A stretch of DNA of 64,000 nucleotides. Origin: Larimichthys crocea (lineage: Eukaryota > Chordata > Actinopteri > Sciaenidae). Position numbers and translations under genes: made by a program. The stretch spans positions 124,001 to 188,000 of the forward strand of contig NW_020853564.1 in assembly GCF_000972845.2 (NCBI RefSeq), in the 5' to 3' direction. The notes under the pieces are model-generated. The model was not told where the DNA came from. It did no database searches and worked only from the letters and a program-made list of their open reading frames with translations. This document shows, piece by piece, positions 12,501 through 26,461 of the stretch; positions within the stretch are counted from its first letter, which is position 1; every line of letters begins with the position of its first letter.

Positions 12501-13974
12501 CATGACGTCACCTGTTTTGAAGCTAAAAATATGTAAGGCTGGCCTGCCTCTACTGCCTCCTGCCTAATCTAAAAATCATCTTCTGCTGGGAAGTTGAATT
12601 TTAATACAGGAGCTTATGGAGGTTGAAATGTTCTGTATACAGCCTCTAGTGGCTGCTTGAGGAACTGTAGTTTTGGCACATTGGCTTCATTTCCCAGCCA
12701 CGGAGGATGCCACTAGGGTTTTGTACAGGATATTTAGGTGGGCACAGTCCACATTAAGATCAACAAATATGAGTTATCAGTCACATGATAGGTCATGATC
12801 AGATTTCTTTTCCTCTGACAGTCAGAAATATGTTGAATGATGAGGAAAAATCACAGATCTGAACACACTGGTTGGCGATGGTAAAAGTCAAATCCTGATA
12901 AAACAAATTCTTGCACATTCCTTTCCAAAAATAGACATGGACATCCATCAGAGGCTGCTTTGCTCCTTTGCGCTGTGTTTTTTGTAGAGAAGAATAGATA
13001 GAAGAAGGTGAAACGAGGACTGTAAACTTTTCAGAGAGGAGGTGACTGACCTTCAGTGTGGCTGAACCTCATTGAACTGGATTATTGCCACTCAGAACAC
13101 TGCACTATTTCACAGATTTCTCATTTGTTTTTTTAATAATTTCTCCCAGTATACTACAGTGGTCCTGACTCCATCCAGCCATTATCTGTAACCACTTATC
13201 CTCATCAGGGTCACAGTGGGGCTGGAGCCAATCCCAGCTGACTTAGGGCAAGAGGTGGGGTACACCCTGGACAGGTCAGCAGTTCATTGCAGGGACAGAC
13301 AACCATTCATGCCTATGGGCAATTTAGTCACTAGTTAACCTGTTAAGGTTCACGTCTTTGGACTGTGGGAGGAAGTCAGAGTACCCGGAGAGAACCCACA
13401 CAGACACAGAACATGCAAACTCCACACAGAAAGGCCCCAACCACTGCAGCATCATGCCGCCCCGTCAATGATCCTGACTCCTGCTGTACAAATCAAACAC
13501 TGTGAATGAACACCACACACTGTGCGAGTATCAACCCAATCTGACTCAAATGATTCTAATTTGTGATGTCCAGACTATAACAATAAACACCCACCACCTT
13601 TCACGGAGAAACAAATTCACTGTTTACATTTGATTGGTGTGACTATGCTGGAAATAATCACACAAAGAGGACCAGACAGAACATGTGCTGCTCATCACCA
13701 TTTTTTGAGAATCTTTCACCTTAAAACACTCCAACATTCACAGTCACGTGGCATCAGGATACACAGTTTCTCTTAAGCGTCATGATGTGTGTGTTTAGCG
13801 TCTGTGCTTGTTTACTGTGTTTGTGTGTCTTGCCTGCAGTGCATGCATGGCACAAGCACGTGTGTGTCATGTTTCCTAGTGTGTTTCCATGTGCCGAGCG
13901 TCTGTTAGCCCTCTACACCACCCCCCTCCACCCCCGTGCTCCACAGAACCCACTCTGCCGAGCAACACACACAA

Positions 13975-14005
<31 letters not shown>

Positions 14006-15102
14006 CACGGTATACTGTATTTATACTAGTGCTGTCAAAATTAACGCGTTAATTTTGTCGATTAATTTTAAAGAATTAACGCGTTAAAAAAAATTAACGC
14101 AATTAACGCGGTTTTGTTTACTTCCGGTGGCGGCCGCCATTTTGGATGTGGCAAAGTAGAGCTTTGTTTCCCAGATATATTAGTGTGTGTGTGATAATGG
14201 GTGTATAAGAGGCATTAACTTAAAGCCCTCATGGAGACTGCGCCCTGCGCGGTCGCCTACATTGCCCACAGCTAAAACCGGCCCTGCTTGTATTAGTTTA
14301 CGGGCAGATCTGCCACATCCAATATGGCGGACTCGTTGGACAAAAACAAGGTAATTTGTACAGTTTGCAAATCCGAATTTAAATTCCACAGAAGTAACAC
14401 GACTTTAACATATCACCTCAAAGCAAAACACCCAGTCTACACTACAGGAGTGTGGCACTTGTCAGTATATTTCCTCATTCTGGCTTTTTTCTATTTGCAC
14501 TGTGCATATGTGCACCTTAAGCCAATAAAATGAATGAATTTAAATATACTTTCTCTGTGCTTATTCTACATTAATTTGATCATTTTACATAAATTAATAT
14601 TCATTATAAGCTTCAGTCTCAGAAAAATGCATTTAATTTATTGATACATTTATTGATAGATTAATCGCGATTAATCGCGATTAATTACAGAAATTTTTGC
14701 GATGAATTAGTTAATTTTTTTTAATCGATTGACAGCCCTAATTTATACACATTTTCGCACAGAGAATGGGCTGCAATGATGTAACAGAGCTAACACCAAC
14801 GGATTGAAACAGAGATCTGTGTAAGCACGTTACCAAATCAGCTTTTAGGTTTAAGAATGAAAGAGCCATACAGAGACATACACACACATACATGTATATA
14901 TGAAACACACAGCCACTGTCCTCAACGCTGACCCCATAAACACGCAGCTCATATACACGGGCAAAGAACCAGCAACAGTAAACCAATACAATCTCACCTA
15001 AAACAACCTCACGAGGAACATTTGGAGCTTACAGATGAGACAGATCATAAAGCAGGAATCTGCAGAATGTTGCTGAGCGACTGTCTGAATCTTTTTATCT
15101 GG

Positions 15103-15143
<41 letters not shown>

Positions 15144-15401
15144 GCACACACACACACACACACACACAGGAAGTCCCTTTACATAAGCAAGGTTGTGCTC
15201 CTTCCTGGTCGAACACCTGGTCGTTGCTATGGTGTCACCATGGCGACAGCCAGTAGTGGGTGGCTTAACCTGATAACACCTACAAGATATCTTCACCCCA
15301 CCCCCCTCTGTGTCTCCCTCCTGCCAATTTCCCACCGTGTCACGTCATATTGTCTTCCTCTCCTTGCAGCAATCTCTGCATCCCATCCCTCCATCCCTCC
15401 C

Positions 15402-15433
<32 letters not shown>

Positions 15434-17673
15434 CCACCGCTCTGTCGATCTCTCGCTCTGCACAGCGTACAGTGGAGGAATGTACAAGGCCAGAATAACA
15501 AGAGGCTCCGAGCTAGCTTCAATTAGACACGCTCAATTCAGCTGATCAACTCGAACAGCTTTAAATCTTATAACTTACTTCTCTCCCCCTCTCCATCCTT
15601 CTTTTCTCTCTCTCCATTTTCTTCTAACAGACAAATAAAATTTTTAAAAAATAAATAGAGTGATACATAACAGGTCTGTGTGGTCTGCAAATGATCTGAT
15701 GACAATCAGAATTTGTTAAAATGATAGATCTCTCCATCAGCAAACATAAAACATAAAATTGGGTGTAGAGTTCAGGTATGTGCAGAAACAATGAAAAGTA
15801 ACACTGATGCTGGTGTCTCGTTGAGCAGCAATGTCTTCCTAGTGTTTTTTCTTTGTCACCCAGCTGTATCTCTACAGGCAAACTTTGGCTGTCCACTTTT
15901 TCCTCTTTTTTTCCTCGTCACCCTTTATTCTCATTTGAACTGAATCAAGTCTTAACTCTTAGCTCTTTCTTCCTCTCTTCCCTGCCACCCCCTTCCCCCC
16001 CGAGGGTTTCTGCGCCTTTTCCCTGGATTCTCATCCGTGGAGGGGGTGGTAATGAGGTTTCACAGCCAGTTGGGGGAAGTATATTCAATTGCCATCTATT
16101 CTCTGTAACGAATGCAAGAGCTCCAGGTATGGGGAGAGCTGTGCTTCGTGCATTCATGCATAAACATTATACAGCGCAAATATCTGGAGGCAAACAGCCA
16201 GTTACTCATGCATACGAAAGGCAAGTCCTTGCCTACAACCAGAGTCCACAATGTTAGAAATCGGCTGTGTGAAGTGCGCACCAGTTTGCAGAGCTTGTGG
16301 AGGAATAGAAGAAGAAACGTAGTGAGTGTTACACTTCCCCTGATGCGAGCATGTCAAAGCATTTGTAAGCTCAAACATCCTGGTGCAGCAGCTTCTATTT
16401 TTGGCGACTTCTAAAAAAAATAAAATAAATGACTTGTGCATGAAGCTGGTGAAACATCTCCCTGCTTGTGGAGCCTCTGCTACAGACGAGACATTCAGAC
16501 ACACTACCATAATGTGACCCTGCTGCCAAGCAGTGCCATGGTGTAAACATGTGAAGCAAGCAAACCCTCTTGGCTAAACACTGTTTGCACACGGCGGAGA
16601 GCAGGAAACTCAATGCCATCTATAATTATGCCTCCCTGAGTACCGCTCTCAATTCTTTCTCAAGGCAAGAGCGTGTGTGTGTGTTTATATGTGTGCTTGT
16701 GTTTATAAGAGTATTAAAGAGTATTGCTGCTCTTTAGACCCTCTGCAGCAGTCAAAGATTATAGAGTGGGAAGCCTTCTTCCGGGAATATATTAGAGCAG
16801 CTTTATAGGTAGTAAATGCAGTAAGGTTAGCCTCCACTGTCAGTGGATTCCACAGCAGTATGAACAGTATGAATGAATTAAGGAGAGGAGGTGGGCGATT
16901 AGGCTGACTGGGGTCTGTTTAAAACAAGCCAGCTGGATCCAGCAGCCAGCCCGCTTTGTCTTGCCCATTAAATCTTCAGAAAGCTCGTCTGTAAACTCAA
17001 GAATGTAGCAGCGCAGCACTTTGAAGACACAAATACTACATGAATTATCAGTCGCTGATCTTATTGATAGTATGTTGTGGGCACTTGCCTGTCTGGCGCT
17101 AATTTCTGGCTGTCAACAGCTTTAAATGAATATTAATGGCTGCAAAAAAAGAGAGACTTAATCGGCCATGTTGTGGCTTATTGAACAAACTGTGAACAGA
17201 CGAAAAAGAAAAAGAGCAGCCTGAAAGAGTCTTGCCCCATTTTTTAATTAGTCAAAACTGAGTCAATAAAACAGCTTTGTAAGCTCTTAGTAATTCTGTA
17301 AATGAAGAAAAGCAGCTGCTGCAATTATTAGCCTCCATTAACATGCAAATCCTCTCATGGAGCCATTGTTTTCTTTAATTAACAACCCTGAAACGTGTTT
17401 TTACCTTATGCAACGGCAGGCTGAATGCACGTATCATAAGCTGCAGCTTCACTTCCTCAGATGTTACAGCAGCTGACAGGGTTCGTCAAATAGCCTCATT
17501 TTGAGTCTGACATATTTAATACAACATTATATAGAGAGCGTATTTTTGTCTGTGTAAGTTCCATACTTCATACTACACACAGGCAGAGCGGTTATGCAAC
17601 AGCAGCTGACTGATGATAGTGTGATATGAGAAACAAAGCCTAAGGCGAGGATTTGTGATCTCACTGTCTCTCT

Positions 17674-17714
<41 letters not shown>

Positions 17715-20031
17715 TGAGTGAGTGAGTGAGTGAGTGAGTGAGTGAGTGAGTGAGTGAGTGAGTGAGAGAGAGAGAGAGAGAGTGTATACTTTGTAAAACT
17801 TACTTTGCTAGTTTTGCCCTATTTAATATTTATTTCAAGACTTGTCCTGGGACGGAGCAGAGCAGCAATGTTTAATTTAGTCACATTTAATGCAGCTCTC
17901 CTCTGCATTAAATGTGACTCTTTCAAAATAAAAGCAGTAAAGGTTTGGAAAAGGTTTGAAATTGCGAAACAACTTTAAGGAAACTTCAGAAAGATAAAGA
18001 AACATGGTGAAGAATTATGTTACCAAGAAATTCATGACACTTAGCTATGATTCTGTTTCTTTCTAAATTTCTGGATTTCTTTCCAGAAATAAAAATTTAC
18101 CAATTTTACTTTACTTTCTTTGTGTGCTGTCACATGATGCACTTTTTTCATTTTATTCATTTATTTGAATTTTCGATATTTGTAGTAGAGTTAGGATTCG
18201 TTTGTACGCTTCAATGTCAAGACACGCCTGCTGAAGGGTGCAGCAGAGCGCTCACTGCAGTGAAGACATAAAAAACAAACACAAAGACCTTGACCCACCG
18301 GAAATGTGTTCATAATTAACTTTTTTATTATCTTCATAGGGTACTTATCTATAATGGTGAGCGTCTCATGCTTTGCTTTGACCTACTTTGCCAACATCAT
18401 GGACTACAAAACACGCAGCTTCTGCAAAACATTTGGTCATTTCCATTAAAAAGAGGTGAGCAAAGGTTTAACAGATATATACTGTGAGAGTCAACAAGCG
18501 CGCTATTCCTTATGGTTATATTCATACTGAATATTAACTACAGGCTGAGTCGGGGAAGAGTGAGAATGTGATTGAAAATAAACACAGTTCCTTTTCACCT
18601 CGAGACAAATTGTCTTTTCTGCTGTTACATAAGCAAACAGGAGGCTTCAGCCAAGCGATCTGACTGGTCAAGATTTATTCCAACACTGCTGATTATGCCT
18701 ACAGTCATGCTCTGCCGGTTGCTATAACAACACTTGTGGTAACCAGGGAGCTAGTTAGTCATCTGTGCTGTTTTGTCCTGTTTCTTTTTTTCTCTCCTGT
18801 TTTTATGCCTGTGCACTGTGTGGAAGCCTTCCAGACATCATGCTCATGTCAGCAGTGCACTAAATAATAGAGCACCACAATATTATAACGACAGCTAACA
18901 CTGAAGTCTTTTAGGTTGTCATTACAATATTCATTTCTACAAAGAGTTATGTAGTTTATTTAGTGTGTATCTTTAATATCACATGCACGTTTGTGGTTGA
19001 ACAGATGTCTCGCTCATGCTTCAGACTACTGGCACAGAAACTCAGTGCAGCAGTCAAAATTGATGCAAGAGAATATTGGACCTACATTCACAGAGTTGGC
19101 CAGAAACTCAACTCCAAATGAATGTCAGTGTTACTGCATGTGTAAATAATCGACTGTTTGCTTACAAGTTGGCTATATCAGCATAATAAGGCTTAACTCT
19201 GCAATTTTTGAAGCCACACATGTGACCCTACCGGACATAAAATGCAGACCTTCTTCCTGTTGAGCTCTAAAAAAAAAAAAAAAAAAAAAAATCGCCATTA
19301 ATCATTAAAGAGGGGATCTACTGTAAGAGAGGTTGTAAGTGCCGACACCACAGACCTTTCTGATGCACTTTCCTTATATGCTAACTTCCTGTGGCAGAGG
19401 TGGCTAATGGCTATGATGCAGTTTCTTGCACAAAGCAAAGAAACCCTTCACTTGACGCTCCTCTGCAAATACATCATCTTTCCTAGAATCATTACTGAAA
19501 ACACCTTTGATGGTGATCTTCTCTTTCAGAAGTCTGACCCTTTAGTTTGAGAACGTGTTGGGCTTGCAGCCACGGCTCGTTATTCCACTGCTGCAGTTAG
19601 AGCTCTGGGCTGTGGATCCAGGAGAAAATGAGCAACTCCCCGTCTCCTTTTAGTTGCTCTCACTACTATCAGTCACATGTCTCATTACTCAGTTGCCTCC
19701 CCGTACCTCACATCTCTCTCCAAGCCTCATCTTTTTGTACTGTCAATCAAGAAGACCTATACTTTGATATGCTGACGTCCTCATCACAGGCAGAATCCAC
19801 TCCGCTCTCGTCTTTTCACTTCCTCTCCTTCCTGTCATGAGCATGATCAGCTGTTCCCCGCGCTCCAGCTGGCACTGTACCTGACAGCTCTCCGCTTCTC
19901 GTCCTCGCTCTTCATCACTCCCTTCTCACCATTTACAAACAGATAACCCTTTAATCCATCAGCTGCTTCTCCCCTCTCCAGAAACAGGCAGTTCCCTTCA
20001 TGCTGTCATCTCCCCTCCTAATGTCTTCACT

Positions 20032-20109
<78 letters not shown>

Positions 20110-23100
20110 CCTGACAGACGTCAGAAAGGTGCCTTTGATCACACGTTCCTCCTGTCTGTGATCGGACCCATCACAAGCGCTTGACATTGGTTTACGTTGC
20201 ACGCCTGCCTCCTGCCACTTCCTCCACTCTCCACTCGCTTCTTCACACTTCAAAATGGCTGTTCGGAACCCGAAGGCCAAATGAATTAACATGCCAAATG
20301 TGAGCCGTGCCAAAAAAAACTCAAGCAAATTACCCACCCCATTACCCACTGGCAACCCACACACTGATGGAACACAGTGTGGAGACAACTGTGTTTGGAT
20401 GTCAGGGAAATCTGATTTACGGCTGTGACACCAGCATCGAACAGGCAGGAGGAGAGTTAGTTTAGCATATATAGATGAACATCTGATTACCCACACACTC
20501 AGGTTCTTGATCAGTGCTCTGGAGAACCTTTTTATCCTTAAGAACCCTTTTGAGCTGTGGGGCAGTGTTTAGCTCAGTTGGCAGAGCTGCCGCCCCATGT
20601 GTGAAGGCTCAGTCCTCACTGCGGAAGCCCAGGGTTCGAATCCGACCTGTGGCTCTTTCCACATGTCATTCCCAAAAACCAGCAGACAAAGAATCACCTA
20701 ATGTTGCTCCAGTGTATCAAATGACAAAGTGAAAACAGTGACGGGAGCTGCCCGTAGTGATGATCCTGCAGAGCACTATCATTCTACAGCTTAATAGCAG
20801 GTTTCAGCTCATTGTTTAGTTGTCTGGCCCAAAACTTTATTATTTTGGTTCACTCTCAGCTCTCATCATCAGCTTTGGCCAGAGTGGGCGACTGTTTTCT
20901 GCAAAGGCCCACTGTGCACTTCCTGCTCGGCACCAGACACAGCAAGCTGGTGAACATAGTGAAGCATTTAACAGCTCAAGAGATAGAACTTCCACACACA
21001 TTACTGAGATGGATACAAACACACCGGCTCGAGGCCGGGACATTGAAACTAAAGAAGGGCCTGCCTCCACAACACCTGCCTGCTGCTCTTCTTTACATGT
21101 GGTTACATGCGTTAGCTGCAGCGCTCAGTACTGCACAGTGGTTGAAGGCACAGTATGTCTGGATGGGCTAAAAACCTCTCCAGCTTTCCATTAGCTACCA
21201 TTCATCAAGACACACAGAAATATATACACACATGTTGCCACACATGGAGACACATGGAGGAAGGATACTTCATAAAAGACCAGAGAAAATGAGAGAATGA
21301 TGGAAACATGAGAAAGAATGTCTCACTGTGACCGAAGAAGATGACGCTTTCACTTGAATATTTCCCACATCAGATGTCAGCGAGGGGAGGCTCCGCTGTC
21401 CTCATCTCATCAGGGAAAAACAAAAGTCCAATAAATACTTTCAGAAACAGAAAGCCCAAAAGAATGAAAGAACAAGAGGAAGTGACCAACAGAAAAAGGT
21501 GTGACAGACAACAGAGTGCGAATCACACATCAACACCAAAGTGCTGACGCTGTAACACACGCCATGATAGTGATGACGAGGTCCCATACTATAGGCGGAC
21601 AGGAGAAACGCTGACGCTTTTGGAGGTGAGCACAAAGGACCGAGGGAGGAAACAAGAGAGACTCGAATGGGGATTCAAAGAGGAAACAACAAAAGGTCAG
21701 AAAGAGGCGGTGAGAAGAGGAAGCGTGAAGGTGAAGGAAGCGGTGAAATCCACTTTGTCCCTTCAGGTCATCCACTATCTATGAAGGGGTTTTACATATG
21801 CATGCACACTGTTTTTTTGTTTTGTTTTGTTTTTGTTTTTTTGGGGGGGGAGGGGGGGGGTCGGACATGAAATTGCTCTTGTATGCTTCGATCAATCAAT
21901 TCTCCTCTGATCCCTCCGCCAGCCTCTCTCCCAGCGAAACACAAGGTTAGATGTGAGACAGTATGCGATGACAAGGTGCAAGACAGTGGAATAAAAATGT
22001 TTCTGCAGTTGTCATCAAATGATTGGGCAAAAAAACAGTAATGTGATACAGGAAGTGAAAGAGAGGATGCTTTCCCCGGTTGACCAGGAAGTCAGAAAAG
22101 AAAGCGCATCTGGGGCTGGATGTTTGCCAACAGTTATCATAAATCATGTCAGTGTTTTTACTGAACAGAAAACTCCATACTCTGTATAGTGTTTTCAGCC
22201 TTGCAGGCCAGCGTGGCAGAGTAAAATATTAAGAAATAGAGCAGCACTTTTTGTCTTAATTTCTGTGCAGTTCTATTTCCCAAAATAGACATTATTTGCT
22301 GAGTTCATATTCTGCCTGTCCAGGCTCAGAGAAAAAACAGCTACATGCACAAACCTAAAGGCCAACATGCCACATGTCGGCGTGCTGCTGGTGTGAAGGG
22401 ACCACACAGAGGGTTGATGATCCCCCGATGATGGCTTTGATGAAAGGACCTCCTGTCCTTTACCTCCTTCCTCCTACCATTTGCTCTGCAGCAGTCCTGT
22501 CTCCTCAGACCTCCTCCTCCTCCTCTAACTCTCCTTCACTTCCATCGCAGGGCGTCTCACCAATGTGACTTACTCCCCCGTGTTTTCCTGACCTCTTGCT
22601 ATGTGAAAGCCCTGGAGTCAAGTGAAGCATCCCCATGCTGTTTCTCCCCCCACTCTCCACCTCCCAAGAGAACCACATAGTCTGTGGTGACCTCTGCCTT
22701 CCCCCCTCCTTCCGTTCTGTCTCTACACATCCACCCCCACCCTCTTCCCTAGGTGGTCTTCCCCAGCGGTGTGTAGTGGATGCCCTGCAGTCAGGATTAG
22801 CCTGATTTGTAACCTTTCAGGCTGTCCTTTTTAAGCACGAGCATTTCCCCCTTTTCATGTCTGTGTCTAAAATGAGGGTTTAGTATGTTTGAATGTGTTT
22901 TGATAGTCCATAAATAGTTTAACTATTTACGAGGGCTGCAACAATTCCTCGAGTACCTCGATTACAAAAAATGGTCAAGGAATTTCCTCTGCCTTGAAGC
23001 CTCATTTAATTCAATTTAAACAAGCGAAAACAGCGAAAACGAGCAAACGCAGCAAAGTGAAAGTAATAAGAATACCGCAATTTTCAGACTATAAGCCGCT

Positions 23101-23655
23101 ACTTTTTTCACACGCTTTGAACCCTACAACGGTGCGGCTAATTTATAGATTTATAGATTCCCTATATATGTACAAAATGTATTTTCTTTTCAAATTTAGC
23201 TGGTGCTGGTGCTTATATTCCGGTGCACTCAATAATCCGTAAATTACGGTAATAATTTTATCCGATTAATCGATGGAATATTTGATAGAATACTGCTGCT
23301 TCTAGCTTGTAAAATATTTTAGAGGATTTGTTGCTTCACTCTGCTTTTATATAATTTTATATTGAATATTTTTGGAATTAGACTGTCCAAAACTTGTTCC
23401 CTTCCCATCATCGTCTTTGTCCCTTTCCTCAGTTGCTCTTATGGCCAAGCAGGCGTTTAAAAAGACGTGACGTAACGTGTGAGAGAGAATCGACATCAGA
23501 CGAGAGAGGAGACAGTGGTTACATCCACGCCGCTGCATTTTCCTTCAGAGAAGAGCCCAGCCCTGCCTTCAGTCCTCACGTGATGTCGTGTGTGTGTGTG
23601 TGTGTGTGTGTAGAAGAGAAAATGTCTCCACGTGAGTGTGTGTGGGAGAGAGGCG

Positions 23656-23714
<59 letters not shown>

Positions 23715-23941
23715 TAGACTGCTGGCAAGCTGAAATGCCCTCTGTGCTGGAATTTACCAGATGGCACAGGACAAAAACAACCAGGGGTATTACTACCCCC
23801 CCCACCACACACACACAAATTCTAAGCCTATTCAGCAGCATGCAGTAGCAGGAATAGATGCAGGTTGAAAACAATTTTTAAATCTTTGAGTGAGTGTGTG
23901 AGTGAGTGAGTGAGTGAGTGAGTGAGTGAGTGAGTGAGTGG

Positions 23942-23977
<36 letters not shown>

Positions 23978-26389
23978 GTTACCACAGAAAATGAATTAGA
24001 TGTGTCGTACTTGTGTTTTCTTAGAGCACATTTACATCTACAGCCCCCTGAGAGTTACAAACACTGATAGAACACACATGATGATGATAACAATAATAAT
24101 ATTACAAGTAGCACTGAACCTTATAAAGTTAGACAATGAACACTGAAGTTTGCACTTTTTAAGCCTCCTATAGAGGTCACAGGAGGACTGACACAACATC
24201 ACACATTCCTGCATAATATAGTCTAACCAATGAAACCTCCCTACAATGTTTATAATTAATATTTAATACATATGAGGCTTGTGGTGTTGTTGTATTATAT
24301 TTGTAGATATATTTACAACAGTGTTTCCACTACACCGCTAGGCCTGTGTTGAAAAAAATCGATTTTCCGATTCTGAATCGATTTGCACATTAATTCCTTA
24401 AGATCAATTCGTACATCCAAAGTTATTAAAATTTGAATACATTTACCCCCGGTGAACTTTAACCCCACTAGTCGCGTCACTGAATTGAAACAGGCGCGCA
24501 CCGTGTTTAAAAGGGAGACACGGGCTTGCTCCAGGTGGGACTGATGAATTAGAGCGGCAAGGTGTATGGGGGTGTCCCCGTTAAAGGACGGAGGCAGATG
24601 TCCAGTGTTTATGAAGATTTATTGCGGTTCTATAATAAAATACAAACAGCAATCAGAATAGCATGAGCTATACATAATGCACAAATAGTAATACTGGCTA
24701 AAGGACTGTACTGAAAGATATGCATGTCTTATGTAAACAAATACCTCACACGAGGCTTATAGCTTTGACGGCGTGATTAGCTAATTAGCCGAGCATTAAC
24801 ACAATATAAAGTAGCGTCAACATATTACAAATAATAATTAACACAACACGACATCCAACTTGGACGGTAAGTTGGTGGAGAAGCTCACCTTTTCTCATTC
24901 ACACACAATAAACCCACGATGCAGGATATAGGAAAAACACAGGCAAGAAATACATCATACACTGCTCTTTAGTGGAGCTATATACTCTCTACATTACGGC
25001 GTCTCACACATGCGAGGTACGTACAATGACCGTCGGAATGACTATGATGCGTTAATGAACGTGGGAAAAATGGAAATTCACCGGAAATATAATGAAACTA
25101 CAGACAACAGAACACTCAAGGAAAACTCTACAATTACCAGCCACTTCTGTATGTTCTCTTCAAATAACTGAGGCGATTGCGGGTTACATTTGCAAAGATA
25201 TGCGCCCGTATTCCATTGTTGAAAATGAGGGCTTCAGGCGACCAAAAAAAAGGTTTTAATAACACTAACCCGAATCGAGATCGGATCGGATCGGATTATG
25301 ATAATCAGTCTTGAGAATCGGAATCGAATCGTTTCTTGGAATTTGAATCGATACCCAGCCCTATACACCGCCAAAATAAAATGCATCTACTGCAGAACTC
25401 TGGCCTCAAAAATAAGCAGACGCCTGCAGGACGTTCCAGTTCTACAGGTGTGTGCTGACAGGTAAAATGATTTGACTAAGCTGTCACAGACACACACTCT
25501 GTGTTTGTCTGTGTTTGCAGTGTGTGATACATGCATCTATAGGGATTTTTTCTTGTCTGATTGGAGATCTGACTCATCGGTTATGTTTGTGTTGTGCACG
25601 ACAGGAAAAAAAAGCCACCTCAGTGGTGAGACAGTGAAGCAACCACTAACAACAGGAAGGAACATAGCAGCAACAAAAAGGAGGAGGAGGAGGAGGGTTG
25701 GTGGCTGGGGACCCAATCAAGATGTTTGACGAACATTGTTCCAAGCTGAAAAAAATATGGATAGAGATGACATAATCCGCCAAGGGGGCTGTTCAGGGGA
25801 TGTTACGTTGCCTGCTATGTCATTACAATTAAGATGTTTACATCCAGCTGAACAATATCATAATTATTAGAATTATTATTCACAGCAAGGTGCACACAGA
25901 GGCAGTTTGAATGTTTGTGAGGATGAAGCGCACTTTGCCTGAATGCTTCTAGCGAGCGCGTTGAACTATGAACTGTAAGTGTAACGAGATGACCGCTGCA
26001 GCTGACTGAGCTAAGCTAAAGCTAAAATGTGAAGAGTCAGCAATCACTGCTCGTAATTTAGCCAAAATGATCTCAGAGAAGCCACTTCACATAGAATTGT
26101 GTAATTAAACTCAACTTTAAGTCCATGTGTGATATCCTCAGTGTGAGTCAAAGTTCTGCTGCTTCCCCCGAGATAAACCCACACTTCCTCATTACAAGAA
26201 ACTAGATGAAAAGCCTTGAATCACTCTAGTCCAAGGTCTAATGCTTCATTACTGCCAGTTCATTCAGATAACAACACACACACACACAGCTGGGATCATT
26301 AAAGATATACAGACTCTGAGCTCCATAGCATCCAACATGCAATGACAAGTTTGTGCAAGACAGCATGAAGGCCAAATATACCCTCTCTA

Positions 26390-26461
<72 letters not shown>

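Noticed and set aside
17705..17765. CRISPR-like array
   Set aside because: It is a perfect tandem tetranucleotide with no spacers, in a vertebrate genome.
20033..20106. Long open frames of alternating Cys-Val or His-Thr over CA/GT runs (also at 15.1, 23.6, 26.4, 39.2 and 46.7 kb)
   Set aside because: They are microsatellites, open in several frames, with no conserved sequence on either side.
20559..20672. A true tRNA gene
   Set aside because: The A and B boxes are present, but the spacing is too long and no cloverleaf can be drawn; it matches a fish SINE.
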